Notes under the pieces: model-generated
Databases searched by the model: none
What the model saw: the letters and a program-made list of their open reading frames with translations, nothing else
Told to the model about the DNA's origin: nothing
Translations under genes and position numbers: made by a program
DNA from: Rhodospirillales bacterium
Lineage (GTDB): Bacteria > Pseudomonadota > Alphaproteobacteria > Rhodospirillales > Defluviicoccaceae
Length of the DNA: 64,000 nucleotides
NCBI GenBank assembly: GCA_016712595.1
Contig: JADJQT010000001.1
Coordinates: 969,501-1,033,500 of the forward strand
Direction: 5' to 3'
In this document: positions 8,447 to 17,731 of the stretch, in pieces
How the letters are laid out: every line of letters starts with the position of its first letter
How positions within the stretch are numbered: the stretch's first letter is position 1

Positions 8447-9868
8447 TTACTCGTGTTGGACCTTAACGAGGCGCATGACGTTGGTGGGGCCCATGGTGTG
8501 CAGGGGCAATCCCGCGGTAATGACGAGGTGGTCTCCGCTTTTCGCGAAGCTTCCTTCGCTGGCCACTTTGACTGCCAGCGCTTCCATGTCGACGTGATCA
8601 TCGAGGATTTCGACCTCGATCCCGTGAATACCCCATACAAACGCGAGGTTGCGGGCGACCTGGAGGGATGGGGTCAACGCGAGAATGGGCACTGGCGGGC
8701 GCCGGCGCGCCGCTCGCAACGCTGTTGCACCGGAGCTCGTGAACGTGACGATCGCCGCCGCCGGCAGCGTGATTGACGCCCGGCTAGCTGATTCCGTGAT
8801 CGTGTCCGCCGTTGTCCGCTTCGGCTTGGCCTGGCCTGCGTTCAACAGTTCCGGATAGGCTGGGTCCGCTTCGCTGTGCTTGATGATCCGATCCATCATC
8901 CCGATCGCCGCCACGGGATACTGTCCCACCGCCGTCTCGCCCGAGAGCATCACGGCATCCGTGCCCTCATAGACGGCGTTCGCCACGTCCGAGGCCTCTG
9001 CCCGCGTTGGTGTCGGGGAAGAGATCATCGAATCCAGCATCTGCGTGGCGACGATCACCGGCTTGCCGGCTTGTCGGCACGCGCGAATGATTCGCTTCTG
9101 GATGGCGGGCACCGTTTCCGGAGGAAGCTCCACACCGAGGTCGCCGCGGGCGACCATGACGGCGTCCGTCAGCTCGACGATCTCCTCTAGTTTCTCAATG
9201 GCTGAGGGCTTTTCGAGCTTCGAGATCAGGTGCGCCCGCCCGGCGATCAGGCGCTTGGCTTCTTCAACGTCCTCAGGGCGCTGAACGAAGGACAAGGCGA
9301 TGACGCTGATGCCGATGTCCAGCGCGAACTCCAGGTCGCGCCGATCCTTTTCCGTCAGCGGGGACACCTCGAGCACAACGTCGGGCAGATTGACGCCCTT
9401 GTTGTTCGAGAGTGCGCCGCCGATGACCACCGTGGTATCGGCGAAATCCGTCCCGCACGCGGTCACGCGAAGGCAGAGGCGACCATCATCCAAAAGCAAT
9501 TGGGCCCCGGGATGAAGCGCGGCGAAGATTTCGGGATGGGGCAGCTGGGCCCGTTCGATACTGCCCGGCTCATCCGATAAGTCTAGACGGAACGGGTTGC
9601 CGGCCTCGAGGCTGATTTTTCCGTTTGCAAAGCGACCGACGCGCAGCTTTGGACCTTGCAGGTCGGCAAAAACCCCGATCGGACGGCCGACGTGCGCCTC
9701 CAGGTTTCGAACCCTCCTCAGTTGCGCGGCGTGTTCTTCGTGGGTGCCATGGCTGAAATTAAGCCGGAAAGCGTCGGCGCCCGCTTCGAACAGGCGCGCG
9801 AGCATGTCGTCGCTCCCGCTTGCGGGACCTATTGTCGCGACGATCTTTGTCTGTCTCGATCTCCGCAT
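8447..9868 (-). CDS. pyk: Pyruvate kinase
   Basis: This enzyme converts phosphoenolpyruvate and ADP to pyruvate and ATP, the last step of glycolysis. Its 473 residues match the family. Visible signatures are TKIVATIGPAS at the N-terminus, RLNFSHG, the catalytic-lysine region LISKLEKPSAIEKLEEI, the metal-binding VARGDLGVELP and KPVIVATQMLDSM. The C-terminal effector domain follows from about residue 345, with TSSGATA. The gene stands alone on the minus strand, with about 500 bp upstream before the next, divergent gene. Confidence 0.96.
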   Translation of the reverse strand: MRRSRQTKIVATIGPASGSDDMLARLFEAGADAFRLNFSHGTHEEHAAQLRRVRNLEAHVGRPIGVFADLQGPKLRVGRFANGKISLEAGNPFRLDLSDEPGSIERAQLPHPEIFAALHPGAQLLLDDGRLCLRVTACGTDFADTTVVIGGALSNNKGVNLPDVVLEVSPLTEKDRRDLEFALDIGISVIALSFVQRPEDVEEAKRLIAGRAHLISKLEKPSAIEKLEEIVELTDAVMVARGDLGVELPPETVPAIQKRIIRACRQAGKPVIVATQMLDSMISSPTPTRAEASDVANAVYEGTDAVMLSGETAVGQYPVAAIGMMDRIIKHSEADPAYPELLNAGQAKPKRTTADTITESASRASITLPAAAIVTFTSSGATALRAARRRPPVPILALTPSLQVARNLAFVWGIHGIEVEILDDHVDMEALAVKVASEGSFAKSGDHLVITAGLPLHTMGPTNVMRLVKVQHE

Positions 9869-10394
9869 GAGTCCGACCCCCGTTTTATTTTCTCTCTTAC
9901 AGATTCATGCAATTGCCAGACCACGGGCTGACCTCACCAAGGGTCGGTTGCCGGCTTTGCTTCGCCCTTGTCTCCACCACCCCGAGCCGTCCGAGACCCA
10001 CGTCGCATAACCCGGTATTTACCTTCCCGAGCGAAGATCGCCCCCGTCTGCCACGAAAAAGCCATCCCAGATTCAATCAAACCTCTTGTTTCCAAATAAG
10101 AGGTTATTTTTAGCGGGTCCGCTGTCGGCGCGCCTGTTTAGTCAGACGATAAGGCCGAAAGACGTGAAGAATGCTAAATTCTTTCGTCAAAAGCATCGCC
10201 TTCCTAACGAATCATTCGCATTTTATGAGCCATCATTCGGCGACGCGACGTCTCCCACGCGTGTAAGATTCATTGATGCAGGTTTGGTTGCGGATCTGAC
10301 GGGCGAACAAGGTGACTAAGCTCATGGATCGCGACGGGTACATTGGAAAACAGTTCGCCGTGGTCGCCAAGAGTACGCAAAATGGTTCACGCCC
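9869..10394. other. Divergent intergenic region between pyk and the GGDEF-EAL gene
   Basis: I see no gene in these 526 bases. It should hold the minus-strand pyk promoter and the plus-strand promoter of the c-di-GMP gene. The only clear structure is a hairpin at 10080-10105. The sequence from about 10060 to 10300 is less GC-rich than its surroundings. Confidence 0.5.
10080..10112 (+). terminator. Orphan hairpin with T-rich tail
   Basis: AACCTCTT (10080-10087) pairs perfectly with AAGAGGTT (10098-10105) around a 10-nt loop, followed by ATTTTTAG. It has the shape of an intrinsic terminator on the plus strand, but no plus-strand gene ends upstream of it. It could end a short transcript starting in the divergent region, or protect the downstream gene from read-through. 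Confidence 0.4.
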
Positions 10395-13300
10395 ATGATC
10401 GAATTTGACAGCGAAGCCAAAGCATGCCCGCCATCGTCCGGGACGATGGCCGACCCGCTTTGCGTCAGCGAGGACAGCAATTCAGAAATTGGAAATGGTG
10501 CTCTTCAAAAAACGACATGGGCTATAGCACAGGCCTCACCTGATCAATCAGGTGTTCGTACGGGTGCGGATGTGCCAACACCGGAGAGAAATGGCGCGAC
10601 GACTGCAGGAGAGCGCGACGACCGGAGGTTTGATGATTTTGGCGTGGCCGGGTTTATGTGGTTCTGGGAAATGGACTCCAGCCTCCGGTTCACATGGTTT
10701 TCCCGTCAACCACCCGAAAGCAAGCCGATATCGCTGTCTTTACTGATCGGCAAGACGCCGATGGATTTGTATTCATACAACCCAGGCGGTTTTTCGCGCG
10801 CTCATTTTGCCGATCTCGAAGCAAGGCGCCCATTTCGCGATTTTCGATGCAAGATCGCTGCTGATAACGGCGAAGCGGTCTATCTTAATGTCTGCGGAAT
10901 CCCCGTGCACGACGCTTCGGGGACGTTTCGCGGCTACCGAGGCATTACCAGCGATATTTCTGCTCAGGTATTGGCCGAGGAACGCGCCAATCGGGAGCGG
11001 AACGACCTTGTTGATGCCATAGAGAGTATCGCCGACGGCTTTGCATTGTTCGATGCAAGCGATCACCTGGTCCTGTGCAATGAAAACTATCGCCAGGCCT
11101 TGGCACGCGTCGAAGACATTCTTCAGCCTGGGCTCGCATTCGAGGATCTGATGCACGCAATGGTGCGGCGCGGCTGCATCATCATTCCCGAACAGGACAT
11201 GGATGATTGGCTTGCGACGCAGTTCAGCAGGCGTCAGCATCCTCCGGTCATGCGATCATATCGCACGGACAGCGGCGGCTGGATCGAGGTTCGTGAATAT
11301 CTGACCCGAGGGGGCGGACGAGCCGTCATCCGCGCCGACGTCAGCGCCCAAAAGCACACCGAACAGGCTCTTTATCGCAGCGAGTCAAGCCTCATCGATG
11401 CCCAGCGTATCGCGCACCTCGGCAACTGGGAGTTGCGCGTACGCAGCAACGAGATGCTCTGGTCGCAAGAAGTTTACCGCATCTTCGGTCGAGATATCAC
11501 CGAAGCAGCGACGTACGACGAGTTCCTTGAAGCGGTTCATCCGGGCGACCGTTCGCGCGTCGAGGCGGCGATCAAGGATGCGCTTTATACGGGCGCACCG
11601 TATCGGATCGAACACCGCGTCGTTCATGCGGACGCCACTCTGCGCTACGTTGTCCAAATGGGAGAAGTGTCCTTTGACGAGGCCGGCGTCCCGTTGATCA
11701 TGCTCGGCACGGTCCACGACGTTACCGAGTTGAGCCGTGCGGAGATGGACTTGCGAAAGCTTTGGTGCGCGGTAGAGCAAAGCTCCGTCGCCGTCATGAT
11801 CACTGATGCCCAGGGGAATATCGAATTTGTCAATGACCGCCTGATCGAAATGACGGGGTATTCGCGAGACGAGATCCTTGCCAAGGTTCCTGGCACTCCG
11901 ATGTCTCAAAATTTTTTGTACGACAACCGCCAGTGCCTGTTAGAGATTATGAAATCTAGCGCAGAATGGCATGGGGAAATTTGTTGCAGGCGCAAGGATG
12001 GTACGCAGTACTGGTGTAATTCATCTCTGTCTCAAGTCCGTGCATCAGACGGTACTGTAACAAATTTTATTAGTATTCAATCAGATATTACTGAAAGAAA
12101 GCGTGCAGAACAGAACTTGCGCGCAAGCGAGGAACGCTTTCGCTCTTTGGTAGAAACATCCCTTCTTGGCATTTGCATCGAACGCGATGGAGAGCCTCTG
12201 TTCGCGAATCAGGCATTCGCCGATATATTTGGTTACGATAACCCCAACGACATTGTTGGGCTCGGCGCTCTGGTTCCCCTCTTCCCGCCAGGAGGATGGT
12301 TATCGCCCTTGCGACGAAGTCAGCAGTCTGCACACGGCCTTCTCGCCCCTACTCAATACGAGAAGCAGGGTTTAAAGAAAGATGGATCGTTAATCTGGCT
12401 GCACGCGCAGAATACGCTTATCCCATGGGATGGCGGGCAGGCAGTTCAGTTGACCGTCATTGATATCACGTTGCGGAAACGCTATGAGGACCGTCTACAT
12501 TATCAAGCCAACTTCGATTCACTCACTGAACTACCAAACCGTACGATGGCTCTTGATCGGCTGGGGAATGCGCTTATTAGCGCTCGTCGGCGCGGAACGA
12601 GCATCGCGGTCCTGTTCATCGACGTTGATCACTTCAAGAAAATCAACGATACGATGGGTCACGCGGCGGGAGATCGGTTTCTCCGCCAGGCCGCGTACCG
12701 GATCAAGACGTCGGTCCGCGACAACGATATTGTCGCCCGGTTCGGCGGCGATGAATTCATCGTTGGCCTTTCCGATGTCCGGCGACGCTCGGATGTCGAG
12801 GCGGCGTGCCTCAAAATCATCGAGGCGATTCGCCGGCCATTTCTGATCGAAGATCAGGAAGTCTTCGTTTCCGTCAGTATCGGTGTGGCGATTTATCCCG
12901 AAGATGGGGGCGATTCCGCCACGCTGCTGCGGCACGCCGACGCGGCGATGTATATCGCCAAGGAAGAAGGCCGCAGTACCGTGCGATTTTTCCATCCGCA
13001 GCTTCGCGAAGAAAATCACGATCGGATCAGGCTCGAGGTCGATCTGCGTCATGCGATTGACCGTGATCAACTCAGTCTTTGTTATCAGCCTCTCGTTGAC
13101 ATTCGCTCCGGTCGTATCGTGGGCGCCGAGGCGCTGTTGCGCTGGCACCATCCCGAACGCGGACAAGTGAGCCCCGGCCGTTTCATCCAACTTGCAGAGG
13201 AGACCGGGCTAATCATACCGATCGGTGAGTGGGTTCTTGCCACCGCGTGCCGCGAGGCGCGGCGCTGGCGGGATCTGGGCCATTGCGGCATCCGTCTTTC

Positions 13301-13817
13301 CGTCAATGTCTCAAGCCGGCAGTTTCGCGGATCAACGCTTATCGAAACGCTGCGACACGCGTTAACGGCCAACGGTCTCGACGCCGACGCGATCGAACTG
13401 GAGATCACCGAAAGCTTGTTGCTGGAGGATGCTGAAGAAATCAACAAGACCATTCGCGCGCTCGAAACGTACGGCGTTTGTCTTGCCGTCGATGATTTTG
13501 GCACCGGTTATTCGTCGCTCAGCTACCTCAACCGCTTCCCGCTGGATACCCTCAAAATTGACCGATCGTTCACCAACAGCGTATTGACCAGTCACTCACA
13601 GGCGACTCTTGTCGATGCGCTCATCGTCATGGCTCATCGCCTCGACCTGCGCGTCATCGCCGAAGGCGTCGAGAGCCGCGAAGAGCTCGAGTTCCTGCGC
13701 GGGCGCGGATGTGACGTCGCGCAAGGCTATTATTTTGGCAAACCGATGGCCGCGGACGCCTTCGTTACTCTCCTGGAACAATGGCATTTGCCGTGGACAA
13801 CATCCGTGGCGGGATGA
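10395..13817 (+). CDS. Multi-PAS diguanylate cyclase/phosphodiesterase (GGDEF-EAL)
   Basis: This 1,140-residue cytosolic signalling protein makes and/or breaks cyclic di-GMP. About five PAS-type sensor domains fill residues 85-705; later ones end in the usual D-I/V-T-E-R/L-K/S-R-A-E motif. The GGDEF domain (about 715-880) has an intact GGDEF site near residue 783 and an inhibitory RxxD (RDND) five residues before it. The EAL domain (about 890-1135) has EALLRW near 910 and DDFGTGYSSL. Both active sites look intact, so either activity is possible. No transmembrane segment is seen. It lies upstream of the flagellar block and may affect the swim/attach decision (inference). Confidence 0.92.
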   Translation: MIEFDSEAKACPPSSGTMADPLCVSEDSNSEIGNGALQKTTWAIAQASPDQSGVRTGADVPTPERNGATTAGERDDRRFDDFGVAGFMWFWEMDSSLRFTWFSRQPPESKPISLSLLIGKTPMDLYSYNPGGFSRAHFADLEARRPFRDFRCKIAADNGEAVYLNVCGIPVHDASGTFRGYRGITSDISAQVLAEERANRERNDLVDAIESIADGFALFDASDHLVLCNENYRQALARVEDILQPGLAFEDLMHAMVRRGCIIIPEQDMDDWLATQFSRRQHPPVMRSYRTDSGGWIEVREYLTRGGGRAVIRADVSAQKHTEQALYRSESSLIDAQRIAHLGNWELRVRSNEMLWSQEVYRIFGRDITEAATYDEFLEAVHPGDRSRVEAAIKDALYTGAPYRIEHRVVHADATLRYVVQMGEVSFDEAGVPLIMLGTVHDVTELSRAEMDLRKLWCAVEQSSVAVMITDAQGNIEFVNDRLIEMTGYSRDEILAKVPGTPMSQNFLYDNRQCLLEIMKSSAEWHGEICCRRKDGTQYWCNSSLSQVRASDGTVTNFISIQSDITERKRAEQNLRASEERFRSLVETSLLGICIERDGEPLFANQAFADIFGYDNPNDIVGLGALVPLFPPGGWLSPLRRSQQSAHGLLAPTQYEKQGLKKDGSLIWLHAQNTLIPWDGGQAVQLTVIDITLRKRYEDRLHYQANFDSLTELPNRTMALDRLGNALISARRRGTSIAVLFIDVDHFKKINDTMGHAAGDRFLRQAAYRIKTSVRDNDIVARFGGDEFIVGLSDVRRRSDVEAACLKIIEAIRRPFLIEDQEVFVSVSIGVAIYPEDGGDSATLLRHADAAMYIAKEEGRSTVRFFHPQLREENHDRIRLEVDLRHAIDRDQLSLCYQPLVDIRSGRIVGAEALLRWHHPERGQVSPGRFIQLAEETGLIIPIGEWVLATACREARRWRDLGHCGIRLSVNVSSRQFRGSTLIETLRHALTANGLDADAIELEITESLLLEDAEEINKTIRALETYGVCLAVDDFGTGYSSLSYLNRFPLDTLKIDRSFTNSVLTSHSQATLVDALIVMAHRLDLRVIAEGVESREELEFLRGRGCDVAQGYYFGKPMAADAFVTLLEQWHLPWTTSVAG

Positions 13818-13901
13818 ACACCGAAAGCTTAAGTCAAAATTGTGTGGGAAACGCCGACGGTCACCGCATCCACAGGAGGCCGCTGATCGCGCCAGCGACA
13901 C

Positions 13902-13917
13902 TGGCGTAGTTTTTGCT
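13902..13917 (+). promoter_or_regulatory. Sigma-54-like -24/-12 element
   Basis: TGGCGTAGTTTTTGCT has the GG (13903-13904) and GC (13915-13916) separated by exactly 10 nt, with TGGC and TTTTGCT conserved. The central ACG of the consensus is missing. It sits about 45 nt upstream of the ATG at 13961, right for driving that small gene. Confidence 0.5.
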
Positions 13918-13960
13918 AGGTATCGATGGCGAACGCAGGCCAAGAAAGGGGAATGTGCCC

Positions 13961-14245
13961 ATGAAGATCGACATACTTTTCGCCTTGCCAGGGCCACAGA
14001 ACGCCGTTCAGGGCGACAAGCTTCTCGTCGTGGCGGCAGCCACCGAGCACGAAGATCCGCAATACCTGACGGGGATCGTCGCCGACGTGGCAGAAACGGC
14101 GATCGAAGCGGGCGCATACCGAACCGTCCGCAAGATCACCTTGGAACTTGATGATCGACTCGTGCTTGCCTTGTTGCAGGGCGAGGCTGCGCCGGCTGCC
14201 GGACTTTTGCCCCAGGCGACGGTCCACCGGGCAATGTTGCACTAG
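13961..14245 (+). CDS. Small conserved-looking protein of unknown function (94 aa)
   Basis: I do not recognise this protein. Start ATG 13961 is chosen because GAAAGGGG lies 8-10 nt upstream and because a longer in-frame reading would overlap the sigma-54-like element. The sequence is soluble and acidic, with an alternating beta/alpha look (MKIDILFALP, then KLLVVAAATE, then KITLELDDRLVLALL). It has no signal peptide or membrane segment and no cysteine. Its position between a c-di-GMP enzyme and the flagellar block, with a similar promoter type, hints at co-regulation with motility, which is inference. Confidence 0.55.
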   Translation: MKIDILFALPGPQNAVQGDKLLVVAAATEHEDPQYLTGIVADVAETAIEAGAYRTVRKITLELDDRLVLALLQGEAAPAAGLLPQATVHRAMLH

Positions 14246-14436
14246 CCACTGCCATTCGTTGCCGGTGCTGCGCGGTTTCAGACCGGGGGATCTTCATCCC
14301 GTCGAGAAGCGGTCTGTGACCGACGGCCGCGCCGCTGCGCATCAACTCTTTGAATGCTGGGAATTACGCGTATCTTCTCTGGCAGGGATGCCGGGACGGC
14401 CCCGGGGGGAAAAGCACTGCGGCAGGAGTGCGCGCC

Positions 14437-15693
14437 GTGAGCATCGACTTTGAGGATGTGTGTGCCGCAGCCCGTGCTATCGAAGGCGCTGTCGTCCGCA
14501 CGCCGGTCATCCCCAGCCGGCTGCTGAGCGATCTGAGTGGGGCGCAGATTTTCCTGAAGATGGAAAATCTCCAATATACGGCCTCGTTCAAGGAGCGCGG
14601 TGCTCTCGTCAAACTATTGTCTCTGGGGGAGCAGGCTCGCCGCGGCGTCGTCGCCATGTCGGCAGGTAATCACGCGCTCGGCGTCGCTTTTCACGCGCAG
14701 CGACTCGGCATTCCGGCGACGATCGTGATGCCCCGCGGAACCCCGTTTATCAAGGTTGCGAATACGCGCTTTCACGGCGCTACCGTCGAGCTTCATGGCG
14801 ATGACCTCGCCGAGGCAGCAGCACACGCTCATGCGTTGGCCGAGATTTCCGGTGCGATATTCGTACATCCCTATGACGATCCTCGCATCATCGCCGGACA
14901 GGGGACTCTCGCGCTGGAGTTTCTAGCGCAAGTGCCGGATCTCGACGTCCTTGTCATCCACATCGGCGGAGGCGGCCTCATCGCTGGCTGCGCCGTCGCC
15001 GCCAAGCATCTTCGCCCGCAACTCCGCATTGTCGGTGTCGAAAGCGAGCGATACGCATCGATGCGGCATGCCGTCGCCGGCGGCCCTCCCGTCATCGGCG
15101 GCAGTACCATCGCAGAAGGCATCGCCGTGTCTGAACCGGGAATCCTGCCCCGCCAGATCGTGGAGCGCCTCGTTGACGACATTCTGACCGTCAGCGAAGC
15201 GAGCATTGAGGCCGCCGTGCAGATGCTGGCCGAGATCGAAAAGACGGTTGTCGAAGGCGCAGGAGCCGCAGCCGTCGCCGCCGTATTCGACCGGCGCGAC
15301 CTCTTTGCCGGGCGGCGAACCGGGGTCGTGATCTGCGGCGGCAACATCGATGCGCGCCTTCTCGCTTCGGTGCTGATGCGCGGGCTCGTCCGTGCCGGCC
15401 GCCTCGCCGGCATTCGGGTTTCCATTGGTGACCGACCGGGGGAGCTCGCTAAAGTCGCAAATCTTATTGGTCAACTTGGTGGCAATATCATCGAAATCGC
15501 GCATCAACGGCTGTTCCATCGTCTTTCGGTGAAGATGACAGAACTCGACGTCGTCGTTGAAACACGCGACGACGCGCACGTACGCGAAATCGTCGAGGGG
15601 CTGCACAATCTCGGCTTCGCGACCCGGCTGACCGGCGATCCGCTTTCGGGTACCGAGCAGGCCGATTCACCCGAGCGCGCATCGCGCGGGTAG
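14437..15693 (+). CDS. ilvA: Threonine ammonia-lyase (threonine dehydratase) with C-terminal ACT domain
   Basis: This PLP enzyme deaminates threonine to 2-oxobutanoate and feeds isoleucine synthesis or threonine breakdown. I start at GTG 14437 (418 aa), after CAGGAG; an in-frame ATG at 14350 would add 29 atypical residues. SFKERGA carries the PLP lysine. SAGNHALGVA and GGGGLIAG are the substrate and phosphate loops. From about residue 330 an ACT-like regulatory domain begins (VSIGDRPGELAKVANLI). The length matches the single-ACT form. It stands alone between the small gene and the flagellar block. Confidence 0.9.
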   Translation: MSIDFEDVCAAARAIEGAVVRTPVIPSRLLSDLSGAQIFLKMENLQYTASFKERGALVKLLSLGEQARRGVVAMSAGNHALGVAFHAQRLGIPATIVMPRGTPFIKVANTRFHGATVELHGDDLAEAAAHAHALAEISGAIFVHPYDDPRIIAGQGTLALEFLAQVPDLDVLVIHIGGGGLIAGCAVAAKHLRPQLRIVGVESERYASMRHAVAGGPPVIGGSTIAEGIAVSEPGILPRQIVERLVDDILTVSEASIEAAVQMLAEIEKTVVEGAGAAAVAAVFDRRDLFAGRRTGVVICGGNIDARLLASVLMRGLVRAGRLAGIRVSIGDRPGELAKVANLIGQLGGNIIEIAHQRLFHRLSVKMTELDVVVETRDDAHVREIVEGLHNLGFATRLTGDPLSGTEQADSPERASRG

Positions 15694-15708
15694 AGATTGC
15701 CGGCGCGC

Positions 15709-15727
15709 CCCGGCAAATTTTGCCGGG
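15709..15727 (+). terminator. Perfect palindrome after ilvA
   Basis: CCCGGCAAA (15709-15717) and TTTGCCGGG (15719-15727) form a perfect inverted repeat 15 nt past the ilvA stop. There is no following T-run, though the apex itself is AT-rich. It probably marks the end of ilvA transcription before the flagellar promoter. Confidence 0.4.
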
Positions 15728-15797
15728 ATGTCAAACCAGCGTCACTGCGCCTGGTAAGAAATTGCGGTATTTCAGACACATAGGATGCCAGGCGCCC

Positions 15798-15813
15798 TGG
15801 CATGGCGGTTGCT
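15798..15813 (+). promoter_or_regulatory. Sigma-54 promoter of the flagellar block
   Basis: TGGCATGGCGGTTGCT matches the consensus TGGCACG-N4-TTGCT with one change. The GG (15799-15800) and GC (15811-15812) are exactly 10 nt apart. Transcription would start near 15824, and the fliK GTG at 15848 follows with its own GGAGG. The cluster encodes FlbD, a sigma-54 activator, which fits this as its target. Confidence 0.78.
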
Positions 15814-15847
15814 CTGGATTGGGGGAACCGATTGGAGGACTTCACGC

Positions 15848-17707
15848 GTGCTTGGCCAATTCGCTCCGTCGAACTCAGCGTCCGCGTTCACCGCTCGCGA
15901 CCTTCGCGGCGAACGCCCGGCCGCTGGTCCTGCGGCTCTAACCTCGGCCTTCCGGGAGCTGCTGCACTCGACGCAGGAGACCAAGCCGAACTCTGATCGA
16001 TCGCAGGTCCGCGCTCGTCCATCCGAAACATCGTCTTTCGTTTGCGACGATTCCGATCGGGATGATGTGGCCACGCAGCGCTATGCAGATCGCGCGGACG
16101 TCTCGTCGTCGAGCCAGGGTGCGCCGGAAAGAGCGCCGACGTCGCGGTCAACAGAATCGCCGGACACCGGTACGACGACGACAGCCGACGACCGCAGCGA
16201 CCACCCGGACGAGTCTCATCGCCAGAAAGCACCTCGCGAGGCGAGCGGGACGGGTGAGGGCGCCCGGGCCAGAACCGTCAAATCCGACGCGCCGCGCCGC
16301 GACGAACGCAGGGACGAGACGACACTCCCCGACCCGGCGGTCAGCGCCGCGGCCGAAGCCGCCGCTGCGGGCATTGACGCTGCCACGCATCCGGTTGGCG
16401 TGGGGAAACCAGCCGGTGATGTGAACGCCCCGGTCGACGAAACAGCCGACGCCGATGGCGATCCAGGCGCGCCAGAGGTGAAGGCTGTCGACGCCAGCCT
16501 GCTCGCGGCAATCACCACCTCGCCGCCTGTCGTAGTCGTCAGCGCCAAGGTTTCGGAAAGGGCACCGGGCGGCGGAGCGCCGTCGGCGTCGAATATCGCC
16601 TCCGACAACGCGACCGGAAATGCGGAGACGGCAAGGCCGGCTTCGGTTACGTCTCGGGAGGCGGCCCTGCCGCCAGCACCGCCTCCATCGATGCCGCGCG
16701 TCAGCGTGCAAGCGATGCCCGCCGCGCCTGCGCCGCTGCCGTCGCAGGTGTTGGCGCCCCAGACCGCCTTCGCCCTGTCGAACGGCGACGGCGGCGAAAC
16801 TACATCTCCGCCGGTCATCAGCCCCGTCGTGGGCAATCCATCGGTGACGCCCGGGCATGGCGTCCCGGCCGTCGGGTCGTCCGGTTCGCCCGCCGTGCCA
16901 ACCCTGGTGTCGTCGACGGCAGCCTCACCGGCCATGGGGCTCGCCGCGCAAAACCCGCAGGCGCCGGATGATCGCACGCAAGATCGACGCAAGTCGGACA
17001 CTGCGCCAGCCACGGCGCCGCAACCGGGTAGTCGATCAGCGCAAATTCAGCCGCCCTTCGAGGCTTTGGCCATGACGCGTTTAGAATCTCCGGCGCCGGC
17101 TGATAGCGCCGCTGCGGCGACCAGCGAAGACGCAGCGGCGCCGATCGCCGTTGCGTCGACACCCACCGATCCGGCCGGCTCTCATTCCGGTGATCTCGGG
17201 CAGGGATTCTCCGGCACAATGGCCGGGCAGGCACCTGCTGGTGCCAAGGTCGGCGAAGCGGGTAACGCCTTTTCGGTCCGCACGCCAGCCGCGCAGATCG
17301 CCGAGCACCTCGGCAAGGCGGTTCACGACCGGGTGCAGCGGATTGACATCGCCCTTGAGCCAGCGGCGCTGGGACGGATTGAAGTCCGGCTCGATTTCGC
17401 CCGCGATGGCAGCGTCAGTGCCACGTTCATCGCCGATCGCCGCGATGCCTTCGAGGCGTTGCGCGCCGACGCTGGCGACCTTCAGCGCGCCCTCGCTGAC
17501 GCGGGAGTCAAGACTGACGCGGGCAGTCTCGGTTTCAGCATGCGCGAGCAGGGGACGAACGGTGGAGGTTCGCGGTTCGCAGCGTTCGATGGAGCCGCCT
17601 CCAGATCGTCCAACGATGCCTCCGCAGCGGTTGAGACAGACAAGAACCCGCGTATCGAAACGGCACTTCGGCCGCTGGCCGACGGACGCCTCGATATTCG
17701 CGCCTGA
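15848..17707 (+). CDS. fliK: Flagellar hook-length control protein FliK
   Basis: This is the exported molecular ruler that sets hook length and switches the flagellar export gate to filament substrates. I choose GTG 15848 (619 aa) because GGAGG lies 8 nt upstream and because the longer frame from 15785 would run through the sigma-54 promoter. The first 450 or so residues are low-complexity, rich in Ala, Pro, Thr and Ser, as usual for the ruler part. The C-terminal hook-length domain (about 490-580) is recognisable by the segment IDIALEPAALGRIEVRL and the following ADRRDAFEALRAD. FlgD, the hook cap, follows 24 bp later. Confidence 0.87.
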   Translation: MLGQFAPSNSASAFTARDLRGERPAAGPAALTSAFRELLHSTQETKPNSDRSQVRARPSETSSFVCDDSDRDDVATQRYADRADVSSSSQGAPERAPTSRSTESPDTGTTTTADDRSDHPDESHRQKAPREASGTGEGARARTVKSDAPRRDERRDETTLPDPAVSAAAEAAAAGIDAATHPVGVGKPAGDVNAPVDETADADGDPGAPEVKAVDASLLAAITTSPPVVVVSAKVSERAPGGGAPSASNIASDNATGNAETARPASVTSREAALPPAPPPSMPRVSVQAMPAAPAPLPSQVLAPQTAFALSNGDGGETTSPPVISPVVGNPSVTPGHGVPAVGSSGSPAVPTLVSSTAASPAMGLAAQNPQAPDDRTQDRRKSDTAPATAPQPGSRSAQIQPPFEALAMTRLESPAPADSAAAATSEDAAAPIAVASTPTDPAGSHSGDLGQGFSGTMAGQAPAGAKVGEAGNAFSVRTPAAQIAEHLGKAVHDRVQRIDIALEPAALGRIEVRLDFARDGSVSATFIADRRDAFEALRADAGDLQRALADAGVKTDAGSLGFSMREQGTNGGGSRFAAFDGAASRSSNDASAAVETDKNPRIETALRPLADGRLDIRA

Positions 17708-17731
17708 ACCACCCGACAGGGAGATCATCCG

